Assembly: GCF_016086655.4 (NCBI RefSeq)
Contig: NC_052140.2
Span: 15,996,001 to 16,060,000, forward strand
Length of the DNA stretch: 64,000 nt
Source of the DNA: Lepeophtheirus salmonis
Taxonomy: Eukaryota; Arthropoda; Copepoda; Siphonostomatoida; Caligidae
Direction: 5' to 3'
The notes below the pieces were generated by a model. The model was not told where the DNA came from, made no database searches, and saw nothing but the letters and a program-made list of their open reading frames with translations. Shown piece after piece: positions 11,009 through 21,475 of this stretch (position 1 is its first letter; the number at the start of each line of letters is the position of its first letter). A program made the translations under genes and the position numbers.

Positions 11009-11584
11009 ATGCCCAAATCAATTGGCTTACTTAAAACAGAACAGAAATACGCTCAATCGCCAACCGAATCTCTTGAAATACTCCGGGAGACCCATTTTCC
11101 GGAATGCAAAATCAATTCAATAAACGTAAACCCATTGCAATCCACCACCTTTAATATTGACTTTGTGGACGACAACAAAGTACTAGAATCATTTAGGTCC
11201 TTCGGGGATTACAAAAGCTCAAGACCAGATGGACTAAAGCCAATTATCCTACATCAGGTAGGAGTTAAGATAATTCAATACATTTCGGAACTTTATGATG
11301 TGATTCTTAGTATAGGCTATACACCCCACAGCTGGAGAGAAATGAAGGTTATATTTGTGCCAAAACCGGGTAAAGATGATTACAGCTTGCCTAAATCAAT
11401 CAGACCAATTACTTTTTCTAACTTCTTTCTTAAAGGTCTTGAGAGAATCGTTCAATGGAGAGTTGAAGAACTAATTCCAATATTATCCTCACAACATGCC
11501 TTTACAAAGGGTTTATCAACAGAAACGTCTTTGTCACAGGTTAGGGATATCATTGAGAAATTGATCTATCAAAATCAATGTTGA
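11009..11584 (+). pseudogene. LINE reverse transcriptase, N-terminal half of RT domain
   Basis: The 191-codon open stretch reads TEQKYAQSPTESLEILRETH, the usual linker before the RT. It then gives SSRPDGLKPIILH (RT block 1), WREMKVIFVPKPGK (block 2) and SIRPITFSNFFLKGLERIV (block 2a), and ends near QHAFTKGLSTETSL (block 3). It stops at TGA just before the first catalytic block. Past the stop the same frame continues AVRFDCTGAFDCIQ, where LINEs have DIEGAFDN, so the stop is a single lesion. The enzyme would copy element RNA at a nicked genomic target. Confidence 0.85.
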
Positions 11585-11906
11585 CTCGCGGTCCGTTTTG
11601 ATTGTACTGGTGCATTTGACTGTATTCAATTCAACTCAGCGAAATGTGCAATGAAAAAAATAGGAATACCAGATAGTATCAGATCTTGGTACAGAGACCT
11701 CCTTAAAAGGCGAACAGTGACAGCTGAACTTAAGGGAGAAAAAGTTAGCATAAACACAACACGGGGTAGTCCCCAAGGATTATATGGAACATGATCATGG
11801 GCACCCTGCTTGAAAAATTTAATAATGACGCAGTCAAGGCTGTTGCCTATGCTTATGACATCCTTCTACTAATGAGTCGAAAGCATCCGCTACCCTCCTT
11901 AGCAAA
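11585..11906 (+). pseudogene. LINE RT palm with damaged SPQG and YADD motifs
   Basis: Reads FDCTGAFDCIQ, then TRGSPQGL. The usual GGVLSPLLW stretch is shortened and the frame shifts to WNMIMGTLLEKF. The catalytic YADD box (about 11848-11859) reads YAYD, so the second Asp-containing position is lost. The element was therefore already, or has become, unable to polymerise. Confidence 0.75.
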
Positions 11907-12230
11907 ATGCAAGAAGTGATCAATACTGTTCTAAAATGGGGGAGAATGAATGGTTTGACCTTTAACCCAGACAAAACTAAATCAGCTGTTTTCTCACAGG
12001 CATATAAACTGCGATCTAAATACTTCCCACGACTAGAAATGGGCGGGAAACTCATAAATTTTTCATCACAAATTAAATACCTTGGTGTTATATTATTTGT
12101 TCAAGAAACTATAAAAGTTTTATGGCTCTATGAAGCGATGATAAGACCAATAATTTCCTACGGGATCCTTATATGGGGCCATGCTATTATAGCAAAAAAA
12201 AGTGCAGTAAAATTTTTAAATGGTATTTAA
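11907..12230 (+). pseudogene. LINE RT thumb region
   Basis: One open frame contains KWGRMNGLTFNPDKTKS, the standard post-palm segment of LINE RTs (leNPsKT-type), then IKYLGVIL, and later YEAMIRPIISYGILIWG, the usual three-helix thumb motif. It follows the YAYD box directly in the same element. Confidence 0.85.
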
Positions 12231-12489
12231 AGAAAAGCACTTCTTACAATGACCCACATACTTCCTCCACGCCAACAACGGGAATGGAATCAGTTATGGT
12301 AATAGTCCCTCTTGATCTTTACATAATAGGACAAAAGCGAGATGGAGAACAAGACACTTCTTACAGGATACCTGGGACGGCATTGGCAACCTTCCGAAAC
12401 GTCGTGGACACCGCTTCTCCTGTGACAAAATACACAACCAAGATCACCTAAACAAACCCAGTGATTACATTAAATGAAATCTAATTTGG

Positions 12490-12960
12490 ATGGATAACTC
12501 TAAGCTTGATAATCTGGACACAATCATATACACAGACAGATCAAAGGATGAAGAGGCAATACAGGTGCTGGATTGGCCATTATCAGGGGAGTTGTTGTAT
12601 ATTATCGCTATATGGCATCTTTGAATAAAGAAGCATCCGTCTTCCTAACTGAGGTTTTGCCATAAAACAATCTGTATTAGACCTTCTAAAACAAGAAAAA
12701 ACATCAAAGAAAGTTATGATCCGAACTGACTCTCAATCAGCAGTTGCCACTCTGATTAATCCACTTACTACAAGTGATGAAGTCAAAATGTGTAAAGAAA
12801 TCATCAACCTCGGAAAAAAAAAATATAAAGAAATATTCATTGAATGGTGAAGTAACAATGGTCACAATAACATCACAGGTAATGAATTCGCTTTGACCAT
12901 CTTCCAAGTTACTCATAAGTGGAACCGTGAGTGTGTTGGTGTACCTCTCAGTTATATTAA
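12490..12960 (+). pseudogene. LINE RNase H domain relic
   Basis: Across two frames the catalytic series of ribonuclease HI can be followed: IIYTDRSKDE (usual TDGS), GAGLAI, a region equivalent to the conserved Glu (VFLTEV), VMIRTDSQSAVATL (third Asp), then IEW and NITGNEFA with the expected ADH-type end one frame away. It removes the RNA strand from the RNA/cDNA hybrid in intact relatives. A stop after IEW and frameshifts break it. Confidence 0.75.
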
Positions 12961-13019
12961 GAAAACACTAATTTTGATTTGACTTCTTTGACTAAATGTG
13001 GCATTTGTTTTACTGGTCA

Positions 13020-13165
13020 TTTTAAAAACAATCAGAGCATGAAGTTTTCACACTTTCCCATCCCATAAAGATCATTTCAGTCTTCTTTGGATTTATCCTA
13101 AATCCACTTTTACTTCTAAAGCCTTCTAGCACTTCCCAACATGAGGAAAGAACCAAGATCAAAAC
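13020..13165 (-). pseudogene. fragment of a second LINE reverse transcriptase (thumb)
   Basis: On the minus strand one frame reads EGFRSKSGFRINPKKTEMIF followed by MGWESV. The pattern S-G-x-x-I-N-x-x-K-T-E is the post-catalytic segment of LINE RTs of the CR1/Jockey/RTE type. It lies on the opposite strand from the neighbouring element and is a separate insertion. Only about 45 residues remain. Confidence 0.55.
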
Positions 13166-13549
13166 CAGTTAAACATTTCGACGTGAATGCCTGATACCTA
13201 CTTGTTCAAGTCTTATATAGTCTTAAAATCTCTACTAATAAGAAGAAGACAATTTTCCAAATTAACATCATGCAAACATTCTAGACATTTATAGTATTCT
13301 ACTATTACTCGTAAAAAACAACTTCAGAATTGTAAAGGAATACCTTTTTTATTATTATTAAATCATTAAATATAAGACAATCTGCTACATTGCAAAATTA
13401 CTTGTTAACTTAAAGAAATATATTTCTATTGTTAACCACGTCGTTGCCCTTGGCTTCAAATAACCTTGGTGGTCATTTTATTTTTAAATTAGCTCTTACT
13501 AAATTTTTATTAGATACAATTTTTTGAATTATTCTATAAAACTAGGCTA
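13166..13549. other. intergenic
   Basis: AT-rich; may include the 3' tail of one of the LINE fragments, but no boundary can be seen. Confidence 0.35.
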
Positions 13550-13960
13550 TATAGTTTTTTTTTCCTCAAAAAAGGTCATTAAAAAGATAATCAAGTTTAA
13601 GTTAATCCAAATTTACATTTTTTTTTTTGTTAATCCAATTAAAAAAACCTATTTTCAAATTTGGTAGTTATCAATAGCTACTCATTGCCTGTGATGCCCA
13701 GATGAACATACAGATAGGCAAAAAGGCTACATTTCTTTTAAATATTTTTATAATTCTTTTTTGACACGTAAGAAAGGATTTATCATAAGCATCTACGAAA
13801 AACTTTTGATGGAAGTTTAACTTAACTAAATTTGTTAATTTGACTAAGAAGCTCTAATGTGTAGTAAACGGATGATATTAAAAGCAAAACACGTTTTCTT
13901 TCCAAAAAGATGTAAAATTTTAAAACTTTAGGCCCGTTGAGCTTCCTTTACATGGAAATT
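13550..13960 (+). repeat. family H dispersed repeat, copy 1
   Basis: Shares with 23330-23720 the series gaacatacagataggc, ctaaatttgttaat, aagctctaatgtgtag, atgatatta and aactttaggcccgttgagct. Identity looks about 70% by eye. No coding signal. Confidence 0.55.
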
Positions 13961-14574
13961 ATTCAAAATTTGTCAATCATATTTTTTTATCAAAAGGAAC
14001 GTATTTGATCCCTCAATTTTTTACTTTTCCACAAAAAAAAGATATTATTGGCACCCCTATCGTCATTCTTTTTAGTTCCCTCACAACGAATGATATCCCT
14101 TGATCAATATTCTGCAGTTCAATTTCAGTGGTTAAACTTCAAGAAAATATTTATTGGGGTTTTCATAGTAAGTATTATAAACCCTCTTACTATAAACTTT
14201 TATATTCAATAATGTGGTTGATATCATCTTTTCGAATTAATTTCCAAACAATTAAATAACTTTTCATAATATAGAATGTCAGGCGAAAATACTTTTCCAG
14301 GAAATCTATTCACTATCAATTTTAGTCCAAAACAGATCATTATCATACATCTCTCGATTTTTCTTTTTTAAAAGACAATCTTTATAGTTTAGCTGTCGTT
14401 GATCTATTTTTCTTTTTGAATTTGTTTTTCTTTAATATCACTTCCAGAGGTCGAATTGTTCCCAATCTGTGAACCCTGCTGGTCCTGAATGAACCCCCTA
14501 TGCATAACGTTGCGATTTACAATAAGTAGAATAGTAAAAAAATATGACCTCAGTGTATGTTTACAGATAAATTG
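13961..14574. other. intergenic, nothing recognised
   Basis: AT-rich with several poly-T runs. No gene or repeat match found. Confidence 0.4.
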
Positions 14575-14790
14575 AATTTCAACTTGCTAATCCTGGCAAT
14601 TGAATGGAAGGAGAGCAGCCTAACTGTCATGGCATTTTATTAGATTAGCTGCAAGCAGCCCTAAAGAGGAAGGAAATTAACACAAATCCAACTCTGTATA
14701 TAGCAAGGACTATGTAGGGAAGAATCGCTCTGATACAATCCTCAATTCCACTCTGAGTGTTACTCTTCGTCTTTTACACCCTCGTAATTA
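14575..14790 (-). repeat. family C dispersed repeat, copy 3
   Basis: Reads aatcctggcaattgaatgg, gtcatggcattttattagat, aagaggaaggaaattaacac and actctgtatatagcaagg, i.e. the family C core in reverse orientation. Confidence 0.7.
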
Positions 14791-15075
14791 CTTTATACAT
14801 AGAAGAATGAAGTAATAATCATAAAAGTCTTGGAAAACAAAGAACACTTACCAAATGGCCAAGTAAAAAAAGTCTAGCGTTCGTCTAAGATCATATTTTC
14901 TACAACTCTAACAATAATGGTAACGACGTTTTTTCATGCGGATTTTCAGCACAAGTACTTACATACATATTTGATCTCGGACCAAAATATAAATACCTAA
15001 TTCAATTTATTGCTTCGGAAAGATACAAATACTTTCATAGCAATAAATTTTGATCTTGATAATAGTGAATCAAAC

Positions 15076-15336
15076 ATGGAGGACTACACTGTCAAATCAA
15101 GACCAGAGATAAATGAAGACGAATCTTCCGGGCCTTTTGACGACTTTTCACACTGCTTAAAATTCAATTTCTATACTTCAAACCTACAAACGGTGTTTTC
15201 AAGCTCAAATATTTCATTTTGGATTGATTCAATTGAAAGTCAAGTGGCAGTCGTGAGATTTGGGGAAAAATATGAATATCTAATCCCCATGTCTTTTTCC
15301 TCTTTTCTCACGTTTGGCGCCCTCTTGTATCAATAA
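15076..15336 (+). CDS. candidate exon, unidentified (86 aa open stretch)
   Basis: From ATG 15076 the translation runs MEDYTVKSRPEINEDESSGP and then a beta-rich-looking segment FDDFSHCLKFNFYTSNLQT, FWIDSIESQVAVVRFGEKY. Codon use is more mixed than in neighbouring repeats. The second half faintly resembles laminin-G or similar lectin-fold domains, but I would not assign one. No GT donor lies at the stop. It may be a fragment of a decayed gene or chance. Confidence 0.25.
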   Translation: MEDYTVKSRPEINEDESSGPFDDFSHCLKFNFYTSNLQTVFSSSNISFWIDSIESQVAVVRFGEKYEYLIPMSFSSFLTFGALLYQ

Positions 15337-15750
15337 AATCAAACTGAGCGATGGAAAAAGTAGTAATTTTCAGGTTAGACTTAATAACTTAATTTGTTTA
15401 GATATAAATGGAACTTCAAATCGGTTTTATCTATGACGTGGATTCATAGAGGACTTAGAAATGGGTGGCCTTGCACGACACATTTCACACACCTAATTTA
15501 TCTTTCACTCATGATAACCCAGTTTAATTGTAAGTCAATAAATCTTCATAAAGTAAATCGTCCCAGAAAAAATATATGCGTCTCCAATAATTTAGGTGTG
15601 TATACTGGGAAATTTCAATAGTTTTTATATGTAAGTCAGTAAACATAATTTCTTCGAGAGATGCTATTTCTAGTTCTTGTCTGGTAGGTTTCCTCTGTTG
15701 TTCTAATTGAAAGCTTGATATTTGCTAACGTAACTTTGATAAAACGTTCT

Positions 15751-15987
15751 TTATTTGGAGGTGATTTGTGCTATTTTCCCTAACTTGAAATACTCGTCTC
15801 GGGAAAAAAACTTTGTTGAACTTGCAATGTCTTGGAAGATCCATGGAGTCGATTGCAGGTTTTCTTTGGGATCATATGTAAAAATCCATGTTTTGTCATT
15901 GTGCTGTGTAGATATTATACTTACACAGTCTTTGATGTACTTTGAAAGATTCTCTCCCCCTAACATTTCCAGTATTGATACATTCAA
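15751..15987 (-). pseudogene. possible mariner-type transposase fragment (first Asp region)
   Basis: The minus-strand frame reads NDKTWIFTYDPKENLQSTPW. It resembles the GDETWIYxYDPETKxQSxQW block that carries the first catalytic Asp of mariner transposases; here the Asp-Glu pair is altered. The sequence after it (FFSRDEYFKLGKIAQ) does not fit the family. The plus strand is also open here but shows no domain. Assignment is tentative. Confidence 0.35.
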
Positions 15988-16284
15988 AATGCATCTTTTG
16001 GAGTTACTTCAGTCCGAGTGGGAAAATTGAGATCGACAAACTGTTCAAACGTATGCAAAAGTGTATTAATCTTGATGGATAATATTTTGAAATACATTTA
16101 GCCAATTTCGATCATGATTATTATTATTTTATTTTTTTGCATTATTAGGATAAAGATATAAATAGCAACCCTTTTAAAACTCATTTCGTACCTATGAACA
16201 AATGCCACCAAAAATAAGCCCTATAAATTCAGGCCCAATTTTAGAGGGGGGATTCGGGAAGTACCAAGAATACATTTGTATAAG

Positions 16285-16575
16285 AATCCTTTATATTGAT
16301 AAGTCTGTCTTTAGGGTTATCGCACATGAAATTTAAATGGGGTCGAACAAATGAGTCTGAAATTTACCAAGTAGACGTATAAAATAACCAAGCATGTTCG
16401 TTTACTATTTTTTTGAGCTTCCAATGTCACTAAAAGGCTCTTTTTTATCGAAAAAATCCACTTCTCCTTTCTCTCTCTCCTTCTCTCGACTCTTCTCTTC
16501 TCCTTCTCTCTATTTCTACTTTTTTCTTTAACCTTCAGTCTTTGTTTCTATTCTACTCTATTCAGCCTGCAACAC
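16285..16575 (+). repeat. family K dispersed repeat, copy 1
   Basis: Shares with 54395-54660 the series ataagtctgt, aagtagacgta, gcatgttcgt, gagcttccaatgtcac, then a CT-rich tract (ctcttctccttctctc) and tttgtttctatt, ending near gcctgcaacacgg. The CT tract is part of the repeat rather than a promoter feature. Confidence 0.65.
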
Positions 16576-16823
16576 GGAAAGGTCATTTTAAAAATGTAAA
16601 TAAATATTACTTTGGAAAAAAAACATCTGTAAATAGGAAACAGATAAAAATACTCTAACAAGTCTCAGTCTCTTATAAATTTGTGTTCAATGATATTTTC
16701 AAAAGTTATATTCAAAAAGACTGCCTCAATAATATTCATTCTTGTTTTCTAAAAAAGTTCAATTAAAAAAAAAAATTCAAGCTACAAAAACAAAAGCATC
16801 CCTACAATATATTTGCACGGTGG

Positions 16824-16890
16824 CCCGCTAACACTAAAACCGGCTGTGTATTTATTAACCTATAGATACAGCTGGTTTACCGTAAGCGGG
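16824..16890. other. imperfect hairpin, about 67 nt
   Basis: The arms 16824-16851 and 16864-16890 pair through CCCGCT/AGCGGG at the base and CCGGCTGTGTA/TACAGCTGG near the loop, with internal mismatches around the middle and a short A/T loop. Size and mismatch pattern are compatible with a pre-miRNA-like hairpin, or with a very short palindromic MITE. It is not explained by any other feature. Confidence 0.4.
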
Positions 16891-17039
16891 GTCCTTTTAT
16901 AAAAATATTTCAAAAAATTAACGCCTTTTTTTAGTTAAAGTGCGGTACATAGGTAGGTCCGGTTTGACCTTTGCTTACCTTTTTTGTGCTTAAAAAAATC
17001 ATTATATAATATTAATATATCCAAAGTCAAACCCAGTCT

Positions 17040-17185
17040 GACAATTAGCTGTTTTAAGCACATCACAGCACTAAGCGACCATATCCAGTATTCAAGTTTA
17101 AAACTGTTGCAAAATCAAATACTTCTTTAAGTTTTTAGTTTCCCCTGCCTCACCGCTTAGCACAGGTCTGATTGTCAATTTCAAA
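17040..17185. repeat. imperfect inverted repeat
   Basis: The left arm contains tctgacaattag and cagcactaagcga; the right arm contains cgcttagcacagg and tctgattgtcaat, their reverse complements with small differences. The arms are about 30 bp each with unequal spacing. Possibly the end of an eroded MITE. Confidence 0.35.
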
Positions 17186-17324
17186 ATAACCATAATCTTT
17201 TCCTTAATGCTGCTTTAAATGTTCTTTATAGCAATAATTCATTCTCTCGCCCCCCCCCCTCCCTCCTACTCGAATTATATTAGGGCACTTCTAATTAATA
17301 AGAGTCTCAATTTAGTAATCCCAT

Positions 17325-17680
17325 AAGTAGAGATGGATTTTTTGAAAGAGCGCGAGGAGAAGGCAGGAGCGAGATATATGATATACTTGAATGAATACAC
17401 GGGCTAATGGTTGCTCTCTGTTTTATGATTTTAGAGGAAGAAAATGAATTACTGCTATAGAGAGGAGAACCTTTTACATTTATAATTGCATTATAAATTC
17501 ATTTATACTGATTTTATCATGTAATAAATTGACAGCAAAGATAGGGGAGAATTCTTCATTTAGAGTGAGATGTTAACAGACACACATGAATTATTAATAT
17601 GTCGTTAGCTTTGCTCTACCATGCAACAAAATAATACAAAAATGCCCAAAATCATCTGGTATTTAGCCAAATAATTAAAT
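17325..17680 (+). repeat. family B dispersed repeat, copy 1
   Basis: Begins agtagagatggattt and contains gagaaggcaggagcgag, aagaaaatgaattactgc, gagaaccttttacattt, aagataggggagaattc and ttcatttagagtgaga. The same series recurs at 25835, 26270, 39350, 46320, 46745 and 49110. Confidence 0.75.
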
Positions 17681-18007
17681 CATACAACTGCTCTTTATCT
17701 CTGAATTAATCCAAACTATCATTGTCATATTATTTCTCCACAACTTTTGAAATAAATTATTTATATTAATATTACATAATATTATAATCCTACATCCTAT
17801 TTTATTCGATATTGACTTTTAATATTTCTTAATAATATTTTATTTAAAGCCTAGCTATAAATTTGTATATTATATGATGGTTAAAATGTCTTCATAGACA
17901 TAATAAAATAGACTATAAACGACAAGGGATCAACAAGAAATAGTATTCCTGTCCTTTTGGAAACGGATCATTAGTACAGTAAAATTACGACTTTGTTTAT
18001 TTTTCAT
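17681..18007. other. intergenic, nothing recognised
   Basis: AT-rich; no gene or known repeat seen. Confidence 0.4.
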
Positions 18008-18090
18008 GAGGTATCAAGTGAGACGAGAGAATCGACGGTTTGCCAACAAAACTCAGAGAATATTTTGTGATAGCGAGGTAACACTTTGTC
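18008..18090 (+). repeat. family J dispersed repeat, copy 2
   Basis: aggtatcaagtgagacgag, gccaacaaaactca and gcgaggtaacac match the reverse complement of 5125-5215. Confidence 0.5.
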
Positions 18091-18338
18091 GAATAATGAA
18101 AATAAAAGAAGAAAGAACAGAACCGTTTTTTCTTTTGTAATCGAAATACTTAGCTATTTTTTAACACAAATCCCCCCTCTACCTATAAGTCACGCTTTGC
18201 TTTTTCCTTGCACTCTACAAAAATCCCATCCCTTCTTATAACCAAGTGATCGTGGCCTAAGGCCACATCTATCAAATTGGCACTACCTATAGGTATATTT
18301 GTAATAAAATCCTATTAATTTTGTCCCTATTTTTTTAG

Positions 18339-19238
18339 TGTACAAACGATCCATTTTCTTGCAACGAACACAAAATGTATCCCCTCAGGAGTGTCTGCAA
18401 TGACTTTAAGGATTATGTTGATGCAGAAGATGAAAAATAGTGTAGCACAATTGAAGCTCTGGCCTACTTCTAAGATTTTCCTCCTTCCATGCTTCAACAT
18501 GGAAAAGAACCGATTTCCATTCACATCCAGTTTTCTCTCATTTCTATTAATAAAATTGTTGAATCCTCTGTAGAGTTTGAAATCTGGTATTTTATTCAGC
18601 TACATTGGAGGGACTCCCGAATCAAGTTTTATCACTTGTTAAATGACAAATGAAGAAAAAATAACATTTGTATACCTCCACTTCCATTTGATAATGCAGT
18701 TAAAAGTAAATACAAATTTATAGAGGATCATCCCATCACCATTTCAGCCCGAAAGGAAAAATATACAATTGTGACTCAAAACTCTGTTTGTTTGTTTTTG
18801 TCCGAAAAGTTACATTTTAATGGTTAAAATGTACAGTTGATTTATTGCACTGAAAATAAATTGATATTTTATTGCACTTTTTATAATCGCAATTATCCAT
18901 TTGACACTCTTTACTTTCCACCAGATAGGTTTGATTTTATAATCATGACTACTCTTACAATCATGATCGTCACGAACAACCTCAATCAAACAGTCTATTC
19001 ATATTCCCCACTGACAAGATACAATAAGATGATCGACTATTGGCTTATCTTTTCAATCACAATACCCTTTGTCATTTTCATAATAGAGGTGATCATTGTA
19101 CTAAGTTTCTCCATGTCTGAAAGACAAATGGAAAAATATTTTCTAATTTATATTACGAACGTCTATGGTAAAAATATCGTCATAATTGCTTTTGACCTCT
19201 TCTATTGGATACACAACCTTTATCTTTACACTAACTAA
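18339..19238 (+). pseudogene. Cys-loop ligand-gated ion channel pseudogene with N-terminal LDL-receptor class A repeat
   Basis: One frame runs from the acceptor-like tatttttttag (to 18338) to TAA at 19236. It first shows a damaged LDLa repeat: DPFSC, RSVCNDFKDYVDAEDE, then Cys; two of the six cysteines are lost, one as DYVD for DCVD. A Cys-loop receptor extracellular domain follows: IHIQFSLISINKIVESSVEF, HWRDSRIKF and ICIPPLPF. Next comes the Cys-loop, CTFYNRNYPFD, lacking its second Cys. After PPDRFD the frame enters an M2-like segment (MTTLTIMIVTNN), M3 (KMIDYWLIFSITIPFVIF) and an M4-like end (IIAFDLFYWIHNLYLY). The last part of the extracellular domain, M1 and most of the M3-M4 loop are missing, though frame is kept. 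In-frame stops lie at 18438, 18471, 18651 and 18825. Intact relatives are pentameric plasma-membrane channels. LDLa plus Cys-loop architectures exist in some invertebrates; exact orthology is unknown. No introns interrupt the 900 bp, which suggests a retrocopy or exon fusion. Confidence 0.8.
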
Positions 19239-19439
19239 TTAATTAATAAACCTACTCTTTAAATAACTCTAAAATTACTCAAATTTTTCACTTTATTGTT
19301 TAATTAAATTTTGTCCAGTTTATTGCATGATATGATTCTCAATAATAAATTATAAACGCACTGTCGATAAATCTAAATTCAACGAGTGTTAAATTAAGCA
19401 ATGAGGAAATGAGAATGTTTATGAAATATGAGTACTTTA

Positions 19440-19816
19440 TTCCAATCCTTCTCCCTCGCAAATACGCACTGTAAATAACTTTATACCAATCTACTCTAGA
19501 ACAATATTAGCAGTATGGGACGGAGCACTGTCCTGCTGAAATACGTCTTGGTGATCACATTTTCCGTCAATACTGTCAAGTAGTCATACGGGTATTGGCG
19601 GCATTTTTTCTCCAGACCTTAGGGTTGTCCCCATCCGCCAAACGATTTCTGACCCGACAGACTGTGGCCTTGCTGACGTTTAAGGTCTTCCGAGGTGGTC
19701 CTGCCTGTGCGGATTGAATTGACTATGATATTTCTTCTTTCTTCCATCACAACATTTACAGAACTTTTGTTTACAACATGTAAATCAATCAAAGGCTTAG
19801 AATCTATGCTATTCAA
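19440..19816 (-). pseudogene. Tc1/mariner-type transposase relic, internally deleted
   Basis: The minus strand starts with MNSIDSKPLIDLHVVN and then MEERRNIIVNSIRTGRTTSE, a helix-turn-helix-like N-terminus. The C-terminal side, in another frame, reads HQDVFQQDSAPSHTANIVLE, the second catalytic block of the IS630/Tc1/mariner group. The stretch that should hold the rest of the DNA-binding region and the first Asp is missing, so the two ends have been joined by a deletion near 19620. Confidence 0.8.
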
Positions 19817-19844
19817 AAATAATCGGATCTTTAAGATTTAATAA

Positions 19845-20095
19845 CAACACACTTTTTTTTCAAAAAATGTATATATTTTTTATCTGTAAGCTGTGTATTT
19901 TTGAAATTTTTCTCCCAAAAATTAATATTTGAAAATTTTTTTCTCAAAAAATTTTATATTTAATTTTTGAAATTTTTCTCCAAAAAATTTAGTTTTTCAA
20001 TTTTTTTTCCCCCGAAAAATTTCCTTTTTGTGCCTTACACAACACAAAAAACAACTAATATATATATTTATATAATCTTGCGGACACCGCTAATG
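19845..20095 (+). repeat. family A repeat, copy 3
   Basis: Alternating ATTTTTGAAATTTTTCTCC-type blocks ending ataatcttgcggacacc, an eroded version of the family terminus ATAATCCTGCGGACGCC. Confidence 0.65.
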
Positions 20096-20209
20096 ACTGA
20101 GTATTAAATGACAATAATTCTAAACAAAGGCCCTTGATTAATATTAATTAATATAAAAATAAAAATCCTGTGTAATACCTTTGTCGAATTGTCAATGTAT
20201 AGTGCAAAC

Positions 20210-20960
20210 TCTTTGAATAATTCGAGAGTCAATTTTTGAAAATTAATGACAACAGCTCAAATAAAAATACACTGCATCTTGGATTATTTCAAAAAGCTAG
20301 TCGTTGATATAGAGTGGAATTTGTGTTTATTTTATTTCTTTCACAGCTGTTGCAAGATAGCTATTAAAACGCCAAGAGAGCTTAGCTCTTCTTTTCCCAA
20401 TATAGAATATTCACTACTCAGGAATTAAATAATAATGACAACTGCTCAGTAAAAGAAAATTCCTCCTTTATACTACCAATTACATATTAACTGCCCAGCT
20501 GAAAACACACCGGATTTATATCATAGCGTAATCTAAACAGGCTTTTTTACTTTCGATAGGTATAAAGTAATTATTCATGGGAGGGCTTGGAGGACATTTC
20601 CCTTAGGGGTGGGAAAAGAGTGAAGTATCTGTAGAGGTGCTCATGAAAGACTAAAAGTAACAATGAGCGTTTTCTCGGGAGTGTAAAAAATATGTCATAG
20701 AAAGCGGGATCTACTTTTTATAGTTGGTAAACTGAACATGATTTTATTATTTTCTAAAGTTGTTATCATTATTTTTTAATTCTTGAGAAGGGGGACATCT
20801 AAGTATAAAGTAATAAATAGTCAATGTTCGCATAAAGGACGGAGAGTAACAATGAGGGTTTGCTATTTGGGGAGTCATAAGCGTAAGTCCATGTTGGACT
20901 CGTAGTAGAATGTTAGATCGAAATCGGAATAATTCCTGTTTATTTGTCCTTCCTATATAA
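20210..20960. repeat. composite of family C repeat pieces
   Basis: 20310-20430 is a direct-orientation core (agtggaatttgtgtttatt, tttcacagctgttgc). 20435-20515 is the other end in reverse (acaactgctcagtaaaag, ctgcccagctgaaaacacac). 20530-20960 holds the G-rich middle (ggagagtaacaatgagg, catgttggactcgtagtag). The small open stretch at 20246-20428 lies inside it and is not a gene. Confidence 0.6.
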
Positions 20961-20961
20961 T

Positions 20962-21315
20962 AGGGGCGTCCCCAGGATTATATTTCAAGGGGGGGGGATT
21001 GGTTTTTGCAATTAAAAAAAAAAATAGAAATCCAAAAATTTTTTTTGTAAAAAAATTCAAATATTAAATTTTTGGGAAAAATTTGCAAAATCAATAGCTA
21101 TTTGGAAAAAAAAAATGTAAAAAAAATCTAAATTAAATTTCAAATAATAATTTTTTTCGAGAAAAATTTCAAAAATCCACAGCTATTCACAATTAATTAA
21201 ATGTTTTGCAAAACAAAGAAAGTTCTAGAGCTGTTCTCAAAAAATTAAACTCGTAGTTACAAAATTTGAAATATTAATTTTTTTGAGAACAACCCCTCCC
21301 CTGGCGGACGTCCCA
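20962..21315 (+). repeat. family A repeat, copy 4 (best termini)
   Basis: Starts aggggcgtccccaggatta and ends ctcccctggcggacgtccc, giving inverted termini around an interior made of A-rich and T-rich blocks with agctgttctc and atagctattt motifs. It is one of the clearest copies for defining the TIR. Confidence 0.7.
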
Positions 21316-21319
21316 GTAT

Positions 21320-21475
21320 AAGGAGTGGGTTTTGTATTTATTTTCTTCCTTTACTTCTAAAGGATTTAATAAAAACTCATAAGAGCTGTGTTGAGCTCTT
21401 CTTTTCAAATTGACAGGTCATTACTATTATTATTTATATATTTTTTGGCTTGAGCAATGAAATGACACTCAATAC
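21320..21475 (+). repeat. family C dispersed repeat fragment
   Basis: Reads aaggagtgggttttgtattt, ttctaaaggatttaataaaa and gctgtgttgagctcttctt, matching 22630-22790. Confidence 0.6.

Larger units (their letters stand above)
10770..12960 (+). mobile_element. degenerate non-LTR retrotransposon (RT plus RNase H; I/R1/LOA-like)
   Basis: Three successive blocks in different frames belong to one LINE: a pre-RT linker and RT fingers/palm (about 10990-11860), an RT thumb (11907-12230) and an RNase H domain (about 12490-12890). RT followed by RNase H is the arrangement of the I, R1 and LOA clades. No endonuclease domain is visible upstream of 10770, so the element is 5' truncated, as is common for LINEs. 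Frameshifts, a deletion in the SPQG motif and the altered catalytic box make it inactive. No poly-A tail or target duplication could be placed at the 3' end. Confidence 0.85.

Noticed and set aside
15755..16030. 91-codon plus-strand open stretch
   Set aside because: The opposite strand has a mariner-like motif; the plus reading has no recognisable domain, though neither call is strong.
16435..16575. CT-rich promoter or GAGA-type regulatory tract
   Set aside because: The same tract recurs in family K at 54540-54640, so it belongs to a repeat.
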